Below, in pieces: positions 8,367 through 17,326 of a DNA stretch of 64,000 nucleotides (position 1 is the first letter of the stretch; each line of letters begins with the position of its first letter). Source of the DNA: Paenibacillus polymyxa M1 (GTDB lineage Bacteria > Bacillota > Bacilli > Paenibacillales > Paenibacillaceae); NCBI RefSeq assembly GCF_000237325.1, contig NC_017542.1:2177501-2241500 (forward strand), written 5' to 3'. The notes under the pieces are model-generated. The model did no database searches. It was not told the DNA's origin and saw nothing but the letters and a program-made list of their open reading frames with translations. Made by a program: the position numbers and the translations under genes.

Positions 8367-9911
8367 ATGTGTGCTTACCGGGTGCTGGTTGTAGATGATT
8401 CGGCCTTTATGCGCAAAATTATTACAGATCTAATTGTAAGGGATGAGTCGTTCAACATCGTAGGTACAGCCGCCAATGGCAGAGAGGCTGTAGAGAAAGT
8501 GAAAGAATTGCAGCCTGATTTGGTCACCATGGATGTCGAAATGCCTGAAATGAATGGTCTTGAAGCGTTGCCACTGATTATGGCAGCCCATCCGCTACCT
8601 GTCATTATGCTGTCAGGCATCAATGAACAAGGCATGAAGGAGACCATCATGGCTTTGGAGGCAGGGGCTTTTGATTTTATAAGAAAGCCTTCCATTGCTC
8701 ATGCGCAAGATATTGAGCAGGTGAGCAAGGCATTGCTCGAACAGATGCATACTGCTATGCAAGCAGTACGCAGCCGCTTGGAGCGCAAGGAAGCTAATGA
8801 ACGCAAAGCTGCATTGGAACAAGCGAAAAAAACGCCAATGGAAAAGCCACCTGGACAGGCTGTGACTGAGAAACGAGCTGGAAGTCAAGCTTCGGCAGAC
8901 AAGCCTCCTGTTGTTCCGCTTGCTTCTCCACCTGCTGCATCGGCTCAGCCAAAGAAAGATGCTGGGAAGTCCGTCCCAACAGCTGCCAAGCAGGAAACTA
9001 AAAAACAGCTGTCTGGAACAGCTGCTACAGCTGATCGCATAGACAAGCCAGCTGTTCAGCCAAGGAAACCAGTGCAAGCACCTCATGTGCAGAAGAAAGA
9101 AGACTTGTCCATGGGTACGGGAATAACGTCGGGACAACTGAAGAGCTCTGAGCCGACCGCTGGCAAATCGATGCAGGGTAAGGATAAAGCAGGGTTGGTC
9201 AAGCCGGAATCACGGAAGACGGTAACTTCATCAGCTTCTTCCACTCCTGCGGCTACAACGCCTCCAGTAACAGCACCTACAGTTCCAGCCGCACCAAAGG
9301 GATTGTCACTTAAAAAAGGTGTACACACGTCCAGCTTTCGAAAACTGGTGGCGGTCGGATGTTCTACGGGCGGACCACGGGCGCTGAAGACGCTGTTGGA
9401 GCGCATCCCTGGGGATTTTCCAGCTCCAATCGTTATCGTTCAGCATATGCCGCCAAACTTCACTCGTTCGCTAGCCCAACGGTTGAATACGTTGAGTCCA
9501 CTACGAGTGGTGGAGGCTGAGCAGGGGATGACGCTGGAGACGGGAACAGCCTACATCGCTCCAGGGGGATATCAGCTAAGAATTGTGCCTGGAGCCGGTG
9601 GTAAATACACTGTGTCACTGAAGATGGAGGAGGCTCGCAATGGTCACCGTCCTTCCGTAGATACGATGTTCGAATCACTGCTCTCGTTAACCTCGCTGGA
9701 AAGACATCTAGTATTGCTTACTGGAATGGGGAGCGACGGGGCTAAAATGATGAAAAAGCTTTATGACGCTGGGGTTCAATCCACATTTGCTGAAAATGAG
9801 GAGACTTGTGTAGTGTACGGAATGCCCCGCTCAGCAGTTGAATTAAAATGTGTGCGCCACCTTCTGCCAATGCAGGAGATCGCCCCCAAGCTTGTACAAG
9901 TTGTGAAATAA
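8367..9911 (+). CDS. cheB: Protein-glutamate methylesterase/deamidase CheB
   Basis: An N-terminal receiver domain (D10/D11, phospho-acceptor D56) is joined to a C-terminal methylesterase domain with the catalytic triad S333 (CSTGGP), H360 (VQHMPP) and D457 (GMGSDGA). It removes methyl groups from chemoreceptors, or deamidates them, for adaptation. The linker, about residues 145-320, is very long and rich in Ala, Pro, Lys and Thr. This makes the protein 514 residues, against about 350 for most CheB. Two starts are possible: GTG 8358 or ATG 8367. AGGGGTG at 8354-8360 favours the ATG. Confidence 0.96.
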   Translation: MCAYRVLVVDDSAFMRKIITDLIVRDESFNIVGTAANGREAVEKVKELQPDLVTMDVEMPEMNGLEALPLIMAAHPLPVIMLSGINEQGMKETIMALEAGAFDFIRKPSIAHAQDIEQVSKALLEQMHTAMQAVRSRLERKEANERKAALEQAKKTPMEKPPGQAVTEKRAGSQASADKPPVVPLASPPAASAQPKKDAGKSVPTAAKQETKKQLSGTAATADRIDKPAVQPRKPVQAPHVQKKEDLSMGTGITSGQLKSSEPTAGKSMQGKDKAGLVKPESRKTVTSSASSTPAATTPPVTAPTVPAAPKGLSLKKGVHTSSFRKLVAVGCSTGGPRALKTLLERIPGDFPAPIVIVQHMPPNFTRSLAQRLNTLSPLRVVEAEQGMTLETGTAYIAPGGYQLRIVPGAGGKYTVSLKMEEARNGHRPSVDTMFESLLSLTSLERHLVLLTGMGSDGAKMMKKLYDAGVQSTFAENEETCVVYGMPRSAVELKCVRHLLPMQEIAPKLVQVVK

Positions 9912-9944
9912 TCGGAGTGTAACTCATGGAGGAGGTGTCTCACA

Positions 9945-12041
9945 ATGGACATGAACCAATATTTAAACATGTTTATTGATGAGTCGAATGATCATCTGCA
10001 ATCTCTTAACGAAAATATGCTTCAACTGGAAAGCAACCCAACCGATCTAGGCATCGTTCAGGTGATTTTCCGTTCTGCCCATACCCTCAAAGGAATGGCT
10101 GCTACGATGGGGTTTGAAGACCTGGCATCGCTCACTCACCAAATGGAAAACGTTCTTGATCTGGTACGTAACAACAAGCTGGCGATGCATGAATTTATAT
10201 TCGATACCTTATTTAAAGGTTTGGATGCCCTGGAATCCATGGTGCAGCACATTACAGAGGGAGGCGATGGAAAAGCGGATGTCTCCTCTATTGTATCTTC
10301 ATTACAATCCATCGTGAGCGGGGATTTCCTAAAGTCCGGCTCAAATGCCGCCGCTGAGGAGTCTCCTTCTGCAAAAGCGGGCACTAACGATAGTGCTGGA
10401 TTGGTTTTGGACCAATTCCAGTATTCTGTACTGGAGCAATCGATTTCAGAAGGGCATCGTGTTCACTATATACAGGTAACAATTAGTTCAGAGAGCCAGC
10501 TGAAGGCAGCACGTGCCTTTATGGTATTTAACACATTGGAAAACTCTGGTGAAATTGTCAAGGCCTATCCATCCGTACAGGATATCGAGCAGGAAAAATT
10601 CGAACAAAGCTTCTCGTTATATTACATAACGCAGAAAGAAGTTGGGGAGCTGGAAAAGGAAATCGCGGGTATCTCTGAAATTGACACTGTCTCAGTGGTA
10701 CAACTGGATCAGGAATCCCTTAAACAAATGAGCGAAGTTACTGCTGGACTCGCTGAGACAGCGGCGGTACAGGAAGCACCTGTTGCCGTGCAGCCAACCG
10801 CTCCATCCCAGCCGCAGTCTCCAGCTGCGGCCTCTGTCGCCAAGCCAGCCGCAGGTAAAGCGCCAGTAGCCAAGACGGCTGCTCCTACGCACAACCGTAC
10901 GATTCGCGTAGATATTGAACGTCTGGATGTACTTATGAATTTATTCAGCGAGTTGCTCATTGACCGTGTGCGTTTAGAACAGTTAGCCAGTGAGGCTTCC
11001 AATCCAGCACTGACAGAAACGGTTGAGCATATGAGTCGTGTGAGCAGTGATTTGCAAAATGTTGTTCTTAAATTGCGGATGGTACCTGTAGATACTGTTT
11101 TCAACCGTTTCCCGCGTATGGTTCGCGATCTGGCCAAGTCGCTGGATAAAAAACTGGAATTGGTTATTACTGGAGCAGAGACTGAAATGGATCGGACTGT
11201 TATCGACGAAATTGGCGATCCTCTGGTGCATTTGCTTCGTAACTCCGTGGATCATGGCATCGAGTCAGTGGCCGACCGGATTGCAGCTGGCAAACCAGAA
11301 ACTGGAACGGTTCAACTGCGTGCTTTTCATAGCGGTAATAACGTATTTATCGAGATTGAGGATGATGGGAACGGGATTAACCGTGAAAAGGTACTAAACA
11401 GTGCTATTTCCAAAGGGATTATGACAGCAGAACAAGCAGCTTCAATGACCGACGAGGAAGCTTATCAAGTATTGTTTGCTCCAGGCTTTAGTACAGCTGC
11501 AGTCATTTCAGACGTATCAGGACGCGGTGTCGGTCTGGATGTTGTTAAATCCAAAATCACTGCTTTGGGTGGTAATGTTACGGTTCACTCCACATTGGGC
11601 CAGGGCACTAATTTCTCTGTACAATTGCCGCTGACTCTATCCATTATTGCAGCCATGATGATACAGATCGGTTCTGAAAAATATGCGATTCCTTTGTCTT
11701 CCATTGTGGAAACTGCGATCGTCAAACGTAAGCAAATCCGTTCTGTGCATGGCAATAAGATGATTGCTTTCCGCGATTCTCATATCCCGCTTATCTCCTT
11801 GAGTCAGCTGTTTGAGGTACCGGACTTCAACGAAGATGAAGAAGAAGAGACAGAGGTCGTGGTCATCCGTAAGGGAGACCGTCTGGCAGCTCTTTCCGTA
11901 CAGGACTTTTTGGGACAAAGTGAAATCGTCCTTAAAAATCTGGGCAAGTATCTTCCAAACATCCAAGGAATTTCAGGTGCTACGATTCTGGGTGACGGTC
12001 AGGTTGCTTTGATCATTGACCCGAATGTTTTCATTAAATAA
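9945..12041 (+). CDS. cheA: Chemotaxis histidine kinase CheA
   Basis: A 698-residue kinase with the full CheA domain set. These are an HPt domain with phospho-accepting H46 (SAHTLKG), a CheY/CheB-binding P2 region, an Ala/Pro linker near residues 270-310, a dimerisation domain, an ATPase domain (N box LLRNSVDHGIE near residue 430; RGVGLDVV near residue 527), and a CheW-like P5 domain at the C-terminus. It phosphorylates CheY and CheB in response to receptor state. The start ATG follows GGAGGAGGTG with good spacing; a second in-frame ATG is two codons on. Confidence 0.97.
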   Translation: MDMNQYLNMFIDESNDHLQSLNENMLQLESNPTDLGIVQVIFRSAHTLKGMAATMGFEDLASLTHQMENVLDLVRNNKLAMHEFIFDTLFKGLDALESMVQHITEGGDGKADVSSIVSSLQSIVSGDFLKSGSNAAAEESPSAKAGTNDSAGLVLDQFQYSVLEQSISEGHRVHYIQVTISSESQLKAARAFMVFNTLENSGEIVKAYPSVQDIEQEKFEQSFSLYYITQKEVGELEKEIAGISEIDTVSVVQLDQESLKQMSEVTAGLAETAAVQEAPVAVQPTAPSQPQSPAAASVAKPAAGKAPVAKTAAPTHNRTIRVDIERLDVLMNLFSELLIDRVRLEQLASEASNPALTETVEHMSRVSSDLQNVVLKLRMVPVDTVFNRFPRMVRDLAKSLDKKLELVITGAETEMDRTVIDEIGDPLVHLLRNSVDHGIESVADRIAAGKPETGTVQLRAFHSGNNVFIEIEDDGNGINREKVLNSAISKGIMTAEQAASMTDEEAYQVLFAPGFSTAAVISDVSGRGVGLDVVKSKITALGGNVTVHSTLGQGTNFSVQLPLTLSIIAAMMIQIGSEKYAIPLSSIVETAIVKRKQIRSVHGNKMIAFRDSHIPLISLSQLFEVPDFNEDEEEETEVVVIRKGDRLAALSVQDFLGQSEIVLKNLGKYLPNIQGISGATILGDGQVALIIDPNVFIK

Positions 12042-12103
12042 TGTCTTCATTAAAAATGAAAGAAATGTGAGATTGCTGACATCAATAAGGAGGGTTTTTA
12101 GAC

Positions 12104-12565
12104 ATGGGAGAAGAAATTAAAGTTATCGTATTTAAGCTTGGTGAAGAAGAATACGGTGTTGAAGTAGAAAAAGTCCAATCTATTGAACGCATGGTGCCGA
12201 TTACACGAGTTCCGAGAACTTACGATTTTGTTAAAGGCGTATTCAACATGAGAGGCGTGGTTATTCCGGTTATTGATCTTCGTGGCCGTTTTGGATTACC
12301 TGAAGCTGAATATACCGATCAAACCCGTATTATTATCGTTGCTGTGGGCGAAATGCAAGTCGGCTTTATCGTGGATTCAGCGAATGATGTAATTGACCTG
12401 AATACTGACAACATTGAGACACCACCGGAAGTGGTTGGCGGAGTTAAGGCGAAATACCTTCGCGGAGTTGCTAAAATTGGTGAAGAACGCCTGTTGATTA
12501 TGCTGAACTTGTCCGAAGTTTTGAACCGTAGCGAAATGAACCAACTGGAAGGTTTAGAGGATTAA
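12104..12565 (+). CDS. cheW: Chemotaxis coupling protein CheW
   Basis: A 153-residue single CheW domain (FKLGEEEYGVEVEKVQSIE at the start; GVFNMRGVVIPVIDLRGRFG in the middle). It links receptors to CheA in signalling arrays. An AAGGAGGG site precedes the ATG. Length is typical. The gap from cheA is 62 bases with no obvious terminator, so it is probably read through from the same operon. CheC starts four bases after its stop. Confidence 0.97.
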   Translation: MGEEIKVIVFKLGEEEYGVEVEKVQSIERMVPITRVPRTYDFVKGVFNMRGVVIPVIDLRGRFGLPEAEYTDQTRIIIVAVGEMQVGFIVDSANDVIDLNTDNIETPPEVVGGVKAKYLRGVAKIGEERLLIMLNLSEVLNRSEMNQLEGLED

Positions 12566-12568
12566 TAT

Positions 12569-13195
12569 ATGGAAAATCTAGGAAATCTTGAAGACTTCAA
12601 GTTGGATGTATTGAAAGAAGTCGGCAACATTGGCTCGGGGAACGCTGCTACAGCGCTCTCCCGGCTTCTCAATAAACCAGTCGATATGGGTGTACCCAAA
12701 GTGCAAATGCTGCCCTTTGAGGAAATTGCGGACAAAGTCGGCGGAAATGAACAACTTGTTGTTGCAATATTTTTTAGAGTCGAAGGGGAAGCCCCTGGTA
12801 ATCTATTCTTCATATTGCAACCTCAGGCGGCGAAAAGCTTACTTTCCCGTTTGGCGAATATTCCTTCGGATGACGAGGATAGCTTTAACGAAATGGAGCA
12901 TTCAGCTCTGTCGGAGATCGGTAACATTTTAGCAGGCTCCTACCTTTCTTCGTTGGCGGATTTCACACGTTTATCCATGTATCCAACAGTCCCTGCGCTG
13001 GCACTGGATATGGCAGGAGCCATTCTCAGCTACGGACTGCTGCAGTTTGGGCAGATGGGGGATGCTGCTTTATTGATTGACACATCGTTTCTGGAAGGGC
13101 AGAATCATATTGAGGGTCAATTTTTCCTGATTCCTGATCCAGAATCGTTCGGGAAAATCTTTAGGTCGTTAGGAGTCCCGATGAACGATGATTGA
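12569..13195 (+). CDS. cheC: CheY-P phosphatase CheC
   Basis: A 208-residue CheC/FliY-family phosphatase. Both active-site helices are intact: KEVGNIGSGNAATALS near residue 15 and SEIGNILAGSYLSSLADF near residue 115, each with the conserved E and N. It dephosphorylates CheY-P and is the partner of CheD, encoded next. The cheD start overlaps its last codons by eight bases. Length matches B. subtilis CheC (about 209 residues). Confidence 0.96.
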   Translation: MENLGNLEDFKLDVLKEVGNIGSGNAATALSRLLNKPVDMGVPKVQMLPFEEIADKVGGNEQLVVAIFFRVEGEAPGNLFFILQPQAAKSLLSRLANIPSDDEDSFNEMEHSALSEIGNILAGSYLSSLADFTRLSMYPTVPALALDMAGAILSYGLLQFGQMGDAALLIDTSFLEGQNHIEGQFFLIPDPESFGKIFRSLGVPMNDD

Positions 13196-13685
13196 GGATA
13201 AAAGCATCATTAAAGTCGGCATGGCAGATTTAAATGTTACCAGCAACCCGAACTCGATTCGCACGACAGGACTTGGCTCCTGCGTCGGATTGACCCTCTA
13301 TGATCCTCATTTGAAACTGGCAGGCATGGCACATGTGATGTTACCGTCCTCGGATATTGCGCGTGAAGGGCAGTTGAATATTGCCAAATATGCAGATACA
13401 GCACTGCCAGAGTTGTTGGAGCGAATGTTGAAACTGGGTGCTGAACGGCGCAGACTGATTGCCAAAATGGCAGGAGGAGCGCAAATGTTTGCCTTTGCGG
13501 GTAGCGGAGACACCATGCGGATTGGCCCGCGCAATGTAGAATCGTGCAAGGAAATGCTTGTAGATCTGGGCATTCCTTTAATTGCGGAAGATACGGGTGG
13601 CAATTATGGACGAACGATTGAGTTAAACTCTGAAACTGGCGTTTTGAATATTCGAAGCGTACAAAAAGGTGTAAAGGAATTATAA
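13188..13685 (+). CDS. cheD: Chemoreceptor glutamine deamidase CheD
   Basis: A 165-residue CheD with the catalytic Cys32 (GLGSCVGLTLYD), His49 (GMAHVMLP) and the preceding Thr pair T26/T27. It deamidates receptor glutamines and, bound to CheC, takes part in adaptation feedback. It overlaps cheC by eight bases, consistent with coupled translation. Length is normal. Confidence 0.96.
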   Translation: MIEDKSIIKVGMADLNVTSNPNSIRTTGLGSCVGLTLYDPHLKLAGMAHVMLPSSDIAREGQLNIAKYADTALPELLERMLKLGAERRRLIAKMAGGAQMFAFAGSGDTMRIGPRNVESCKEMLVDLGIPLIAEDTGGNYGRTIELNSETGVLNIRSVQKGVKEL

Positions 13686-13687
13686 AC

Positions 13688-14101
13688 ATGTTATTTGGTA
13701 GCTTACGCATTAATCTTTGGTCTGGAGTAGTCGGATTTATTCTGACTTTTGTGTTGTCCGTTGGCAGCAATCTGCTGACCACGAGCTTAATTCGTGGCTT
13801 AATCGCCTTCGTTTTTTGGTTCCTACTTGCATTTGTGCTGCGCTGGACACTGGGTGTGGTAGCGCGGCCAGATCTGGGTAATGCCCAAGACCGGGCAAGC
13901 TCTCAGGTAGATGGCGTAGGGGGAAATCTGGACCTGACGACACCAGACGAAAATGAAAACCTGAATGAATTGCTGAAACCGAAACCAGAGCAGACGGACG
14001 AGGGGAATAATGGTTTTGCACCTTTAAACCCACCCAAGCTGGTTTCCAACAAGGACCCTGAAGAATTGGCCAAGGCCGTTCGTCACCTGACAGACAAATA
14101 A
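13688..14101 (+). CDS. Unknown small membrane protein between cheD and sigD
   Basis: I do not recognise a named family. The 137-residue product has two N-terminal membrane helices (about residues 10-30 and 36-56, the second ending FVLRWTLGVV). An acidic, Asn/Pro/Glu-rich soluble tail follows, ending in a basic helix. It starts two bases after cheD and ends 14 bases before sigD, so it belongs to the fla/che operon. B. subtilis has no gene at this point. A membrane-linked role in motility or operon output is only a guess from position. Confidence 0.8.
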   Translation: MLFGSLRINLWSGVVGFILTFVLSVGSNLLTTSLIRGLIAFVFWFLLAFVLRWTLGVVARPDLGNAQDRASSQVDGVGGNLDLTTPDENENLNELLKPKPEQTDEGNNGFAPLNPPKLVSNKDPEELAKAVRHLTDK

Positions 14102-14115
14102 GGAGGGTGAAGCCG

Positions 14116-14904
14116 ATGAACGAGCGAAAAGCCGCTCATTTGAACCATTCCGACCTGTGGGAGCAATGGAAAGAATACGGTGACAAGGAAGCGAAGAAAC
14201 AGTTAATTGAAAAGTATCTTCATATTGTGGAGTATGTGTCGGGCCGTCTTGCAGTAGGCTTACCTAAAAATGTATCCAAGGATGATCTGGCGAGCAACGG
14301 TGTTATGGGTTTGATTGATGCTTTAGAGAAATTTGATTATGAGCGTGGTTTGCAGTTTGAGACGTATGCTTCTTGGCGTGTTCGTGGAGCAATTTTGGAT
14401 GGCCTTCGTCAAGGAGATTGGGTTCCTCGTTCAGTTAGGGAAAAAGCGAAAAAAATCGAAGACGCCTACCAACATCTAGAACAAAGATATTTACGCACAG
14501 TAAGCGACGAAGAGATGAGTCATTATTTGGACGTCTCCGAGAAAGAGTTTCAAAGTATGATCCAGGAGGTCGCCGTGATGTCGATTGTTTCACTGGAGGA
14601 CCCGATCCGCGAAGAAGAGTCGGAAACACGGCTTTCCCTGTTGGTGGACGAAAAGGCGAAAAATCCGGACCATAAGGTCAATGAATTCACACTTCGTGAT
14701 GCCTTGGCACAAGGCATTGATAAATTAACTGAAAAAGAGCGTATCGTTGTTTCTTTATTGTATTACGAGGATCTGTCACTCAGCGAAATTGCTGAGGTCA
14801 TGTCACTTTCTCCTTCGCGAATTTCTCAGTTGCATTCCAAAGCAATATTACGTCTGAGAGCGACACTGGACAAACAACGGGATTTGCTAATGCGTAAAGA
14901 TTAA
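14116..14904 (+). CDS. sigD: Flagellar sigma factor SigD (sigma-28, FliA/WhiG family)
   Basis: A 262-residue sigma-70 family factor with regions 2, 3 and 4. Region 2 includes LASNGVMGLIDALEKFDYERG and FETYASWRVRGAILDGLR; the C-terminal HTH includes LSEIAEVMSLSPSRISQLHSKA. It directs late flagellar, chemotaxis and autolysin genes. The frame is open from a GTG at 14107, but AGGAGGG at 14101-14107 is the ribosome site for the ATG at 14116, so I start there. It lies at the same place as B. subtilis sigD. Confidence 0.97.
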   Translation: MNERKAAHLNHSDLWEQWKEYGDKEAKKQLIEKYLHIVEYVSGRLAVGLPKNVSKDDLASNGVMGLIDALEKFDYERGLQFETYASWRVRGAILDGLRQGDWVPRSVREKAKKIEDAYQHLEQRYLRTVSDEEMSHYLDVSEKEFQSMIQEVAVMSIVSLEDPIREEESETRLSLLVDEKAKNPDHKVNEFTLRDALAQGIDKLTEKERIVVSLLYYEDLSLSEIAEVMSLSPSRISQLHSKAILRLRATLDKQRDLLMRKD

Positions 14905-14948
14905 CGTACGGGAGGTTACAGTAACAGTTAGACGGAAGGAGCACCCAT

Positions 14949-16358
14949 GTGGAGAAGCAGTATGCTTTGGATCAGTTTTTAAAAGTGGTTGTCTCACCTG
15001 ACAAACAATCCGCCTACTTGGAGTTTGCCAAACGTGAAGAAGGCTTTGCCTGTTCTGTGCAAGAATTAGAACGTTTTCTAAGCAACCAAAAAATATCCTA
15101 CGGTGTAATTACCGATGCAATTCGCACATTTGCGGCAAATCCGGAAGATCATTTCTTCGGGAAATTACTGATTGCTCAGGGAAAGCAGCCGATTCATGGT
15201 ACAGATGGGAAAATAAATCTGGCCGATATTGTGACCGGTGAAGATGCACATAAGCCACTTGAAACTGTGGATGGACGGGTGGATTATAAAGAATTAACTC
15301 GTTTAAGAAATGTAAAACGTGGACAACTGATTGCCGAACGGGTGGATCCTCTGCCGGGTGTACCAGGGATTGCTGTAACCGGAGAGGAAATTCCTTTTCT
15401 TCCAGGTAAAGAGGCGCGTTTTAAAGTTGGCAAAAATGTAGTGATCCATCCGGAAGGCGTTGCGATGTATGCGGCTATTGATGGTTTAGTGACTACAACT
15501 GAAAAGGGCAAGCTTAATGTATTCCCTGTGTATGAAGTGAACGGGGATGTCGATTATAGCGTCGGTAACATTGATTTTGTTGGAACCGTCGTCATTCGCG
15601 GGAATGTCTTGACAGGTTTTCGCGTTCGGGCGGCTGGTGACATTCGTGTCATTGGCGGTGTGGAAGGCGCTGAAATTGAGGCGGATGGCTCAGTGGAAAT
15701 CAGCGGGGGTATTATCGGATACCATAAAGGATTCGTGAAAGCTGCACAAAATGTGAAATGCTCGTTTATACAAGATGGTAACGTGATCGCGGGAGCCGAT
15801 GTACTTGTATCCCAGAGTATCATGCATTCCCAGATCAAAGCGAGTAATAATGTAATCTGCGAAGGGACAAAAGGGCTTATCGTAGGTGGCAGTGTACAAG
15901 CTGGTAAAAAGGTAGTGGCTCGTACCGTCGGTAATACGATGTCCACAGCTACCAATATCGAAGTGGGTGTGCTTCCCGAACTGCGTGATGAGCTGACAGA
16001 ACTCCGCGCACGATTGAAGCAGCAGACAGACAGCCAGGATAAAACGAACAAGGCTCTCACAATATTGGATCAGCTAGCGGCTGTCGGTCAGCTCGCACCT
16101 GATAGAATGGCTATGCGAATCAAGCTGACATCTACTAAAAAATCCAATGAACAGGAACTTTTGGAAACCAAGTCCAGAATGCTTGAAATAGAACGAACTT
16201 TAGAAGATACGAGCCGCGCCCGGGTAGAAGTGAAAAATGTGATTTATGGTGGCTCTAAGATAGTTATCGGCAGATATACAAAATTTATTAAAGATTCTTT
16301 GGAAAGAATGGCGTTTTATTACCATGAGGGAGATATCAGCATGTCCTCCTACATGTAA
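14949..16358 (+). CDS. FapA family protein (DUF342)
   Basis: A 469-residue DUF342/FapA-family protein. The central part (about residues 160-320) is a beta-helix-like run of short Val/Ile/Gly repeats (for example DVDYSVGNIDFVGTVVIRGNV). A coiled-coil segment (about 335-430) and a short beta tail follow. The family is often called flagellar assembly protein A, but its biochemical role is unsettled. It starts with GTG behind AAGGAG at 14936-14941; an out-of-frame ATG overlaps the start. It lies after sigD, in a spot where B. subtilis has only swrB. Confidence 0.85.
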   Translation: MEKQYALDQFLKVVVSPDKQSAYLEFAKREEGFACSVQELERFLSNQKISYGVITDAIRTFAANPEDHFFGKLLIAQGKQPIHGTDGKINLADIVTGEDAHKPLETVDGRVDYKELTRLRNVKRGQLIAERVDPLPGVPGIAVTGEEIPFLPGKEARFKVGKNVVIHPEGVAMYAAIDGLVTTTEKGKLNVFPVYEVNGDVDYSVGNIDFVGTVVIRGNVLTGFRVRAAGDIRVIGGVEGAEIEADGSVEISGGIIGYHKGFVKAAQNVKCSFIQDGNVIAGADVLVSQSIMHSQIKASNNVICEGTKGLIVGGSVQAGKKVVARTVGNTMSTATNIEVGVLPELRDELTELRARLKQQTDSQDKTNKALTILDQLAAVGQLAPDRMAMRIKLTSTKKSNEQELLETKSRMLEIERTLEDTSRARVEVKNVIYGGSKIVIGRYTKFIKDSLERMAFYYHEGDISMSSYM

Positions 16359-16439
16359 TTCATTACACTGATAATAATTCAATTTATTATATTTCTTGGT
16401 AGTCTGATACGGATGCCCAATCGGAAAGGGTGTGGTCCA

Positions 16440-16760
16440 ATGAGCTTGAAGGCTGTTGAATTGCAAATTGCTGTACCTCGCACTAGTGAAGCAGGGAAAT
16501 ACCATAGTGAGTCTCAGCAGCGACCGATGAATGACCAGGCATTACTTGGACAAAAGACTGCGCTGGAGACGGAGAACACGCGTCAGCGAAGCGGTGCCAT
16601 AGACCAGTCTGCAGAAACATTCGTCGGTGAGAGGCAAACAGGTGAGCAGAGTAGAGATTCTTCCCAGCAGAGTCGCTCCCGCTCAGATGAGACTGAGCTG
16701 CCTAAGGAGCATCCGGCAGAGCATCCGTATAAGGGACATCATATTGATTTTTCGCTCTGA
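16440..16760 (+). CDS. Unknown small hydrophilic protein
   Basis: I do not recognise a family with confidence. The 106-residue product is highly polar, with no membrane segment. The N-terminus (MSLKAVELQIAVPRTSEAGK) is ordered-looking; the rest is rich in Gln, Ser, Glu and Arg and probably disordered. The frame opens at 16413, but the ATG at 16440 has a GGGTGTGG site just before it. It sits between the FapA gene and the SwrB-like gene, so it is probably cotranscribed with motility genes. It could be a small regulator, but nothing in the sequence proves that. Confidence 0.75.
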   Translation: MSLKAVELQIAVPRTSEAGKYHSESQQRPMNDQALLGQKTALETENTRQRSGAIDQSAETFVGERQTGEQSRDSSQQSRSRSDETELPKEHPAEHPYKGHHIDFSL

Positions 16761-16801
16761 TCCGATGGGTGGAGTAGCGTTATAAAAGGAGACGATGGGC
16801 A

Positions 16802-17326
16802 GTGGATCAACCATGGATTTATATTGTTCTGCTGGGAGCCGCAGCTGTTGTCTACGCCTGGCTTATGCCAAAGCGCCAGCCAAGCCGGGGAACAGAAGAG
16901 GCCGTCGTTCAAAAGGTTGAGGCTACATTGGAGCAATATATGGCCGATATTGAAAACGACAATGACGAGTTGATTGAACTCGTATCTGGTATGAAGCAGG
17001 AGCACGCGGTTAAGCAGGCAGCATTACAGGAGCAAGTAACTGAGCTTCGGAATCGTATTGTGGAGCTTGAGCGTCAGGCAATGCTTGCTACCGTCTCTAT
17101 GCCAATCTCAGATTCAGAAGCTTCTATCGTAACTTTGGAGGAGCAAACGGCATTGCAAGAGCCTCAAACTGAGCAGGAACAAGAGTCCATCCGAGATCGT
17201 TATCAAGAGTTGTTCGCGATGCATGAGCAAGGCAAGTCGGTGGATTATATAGCCAAGCAATCAGGCATCCAGCGGGGCGAAGTACAGCTCATATTACAAC
17301 TCGCGGAACGGGAGGATGTGACATGA
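16802..17326 (+). CDS. SwrB-like membrane-anchored coiled-coil protein
   Basis: A 174-residue protein with one N-terminal membrane helix (about residues 5-22), a long coiled coil (about 35-95), an acidic linker and a C-terminal helix-turn-helix-like segment (HEQGKSVDYIAKQSGIQRGE). This arrangement and the position after sigD match SwrB/YlxL of B. subtilis, which activates flagellar assembly at the export apparatus. I infer the same role; sequence similarity by eye is modest. The start is GTG with AAAGGAG upstream. The stop overlaps the next gene (ATGA). Confidence 0.75.
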   Translation: MDQPWIYIVLLGAAAVVYAWLMPKRQPSRGTEEAVVQKVEATLEQYMADIENDNDELIELVSGMKQEHAVKQAALQEQVTELRNRIVELERQAMLATVSMPISDSEASIVTLEEQTALQEPQTEQEQESIRDRYQELFAMHEQGKSVDYIAKQSGIQRGEVQLILQLAEREDVT

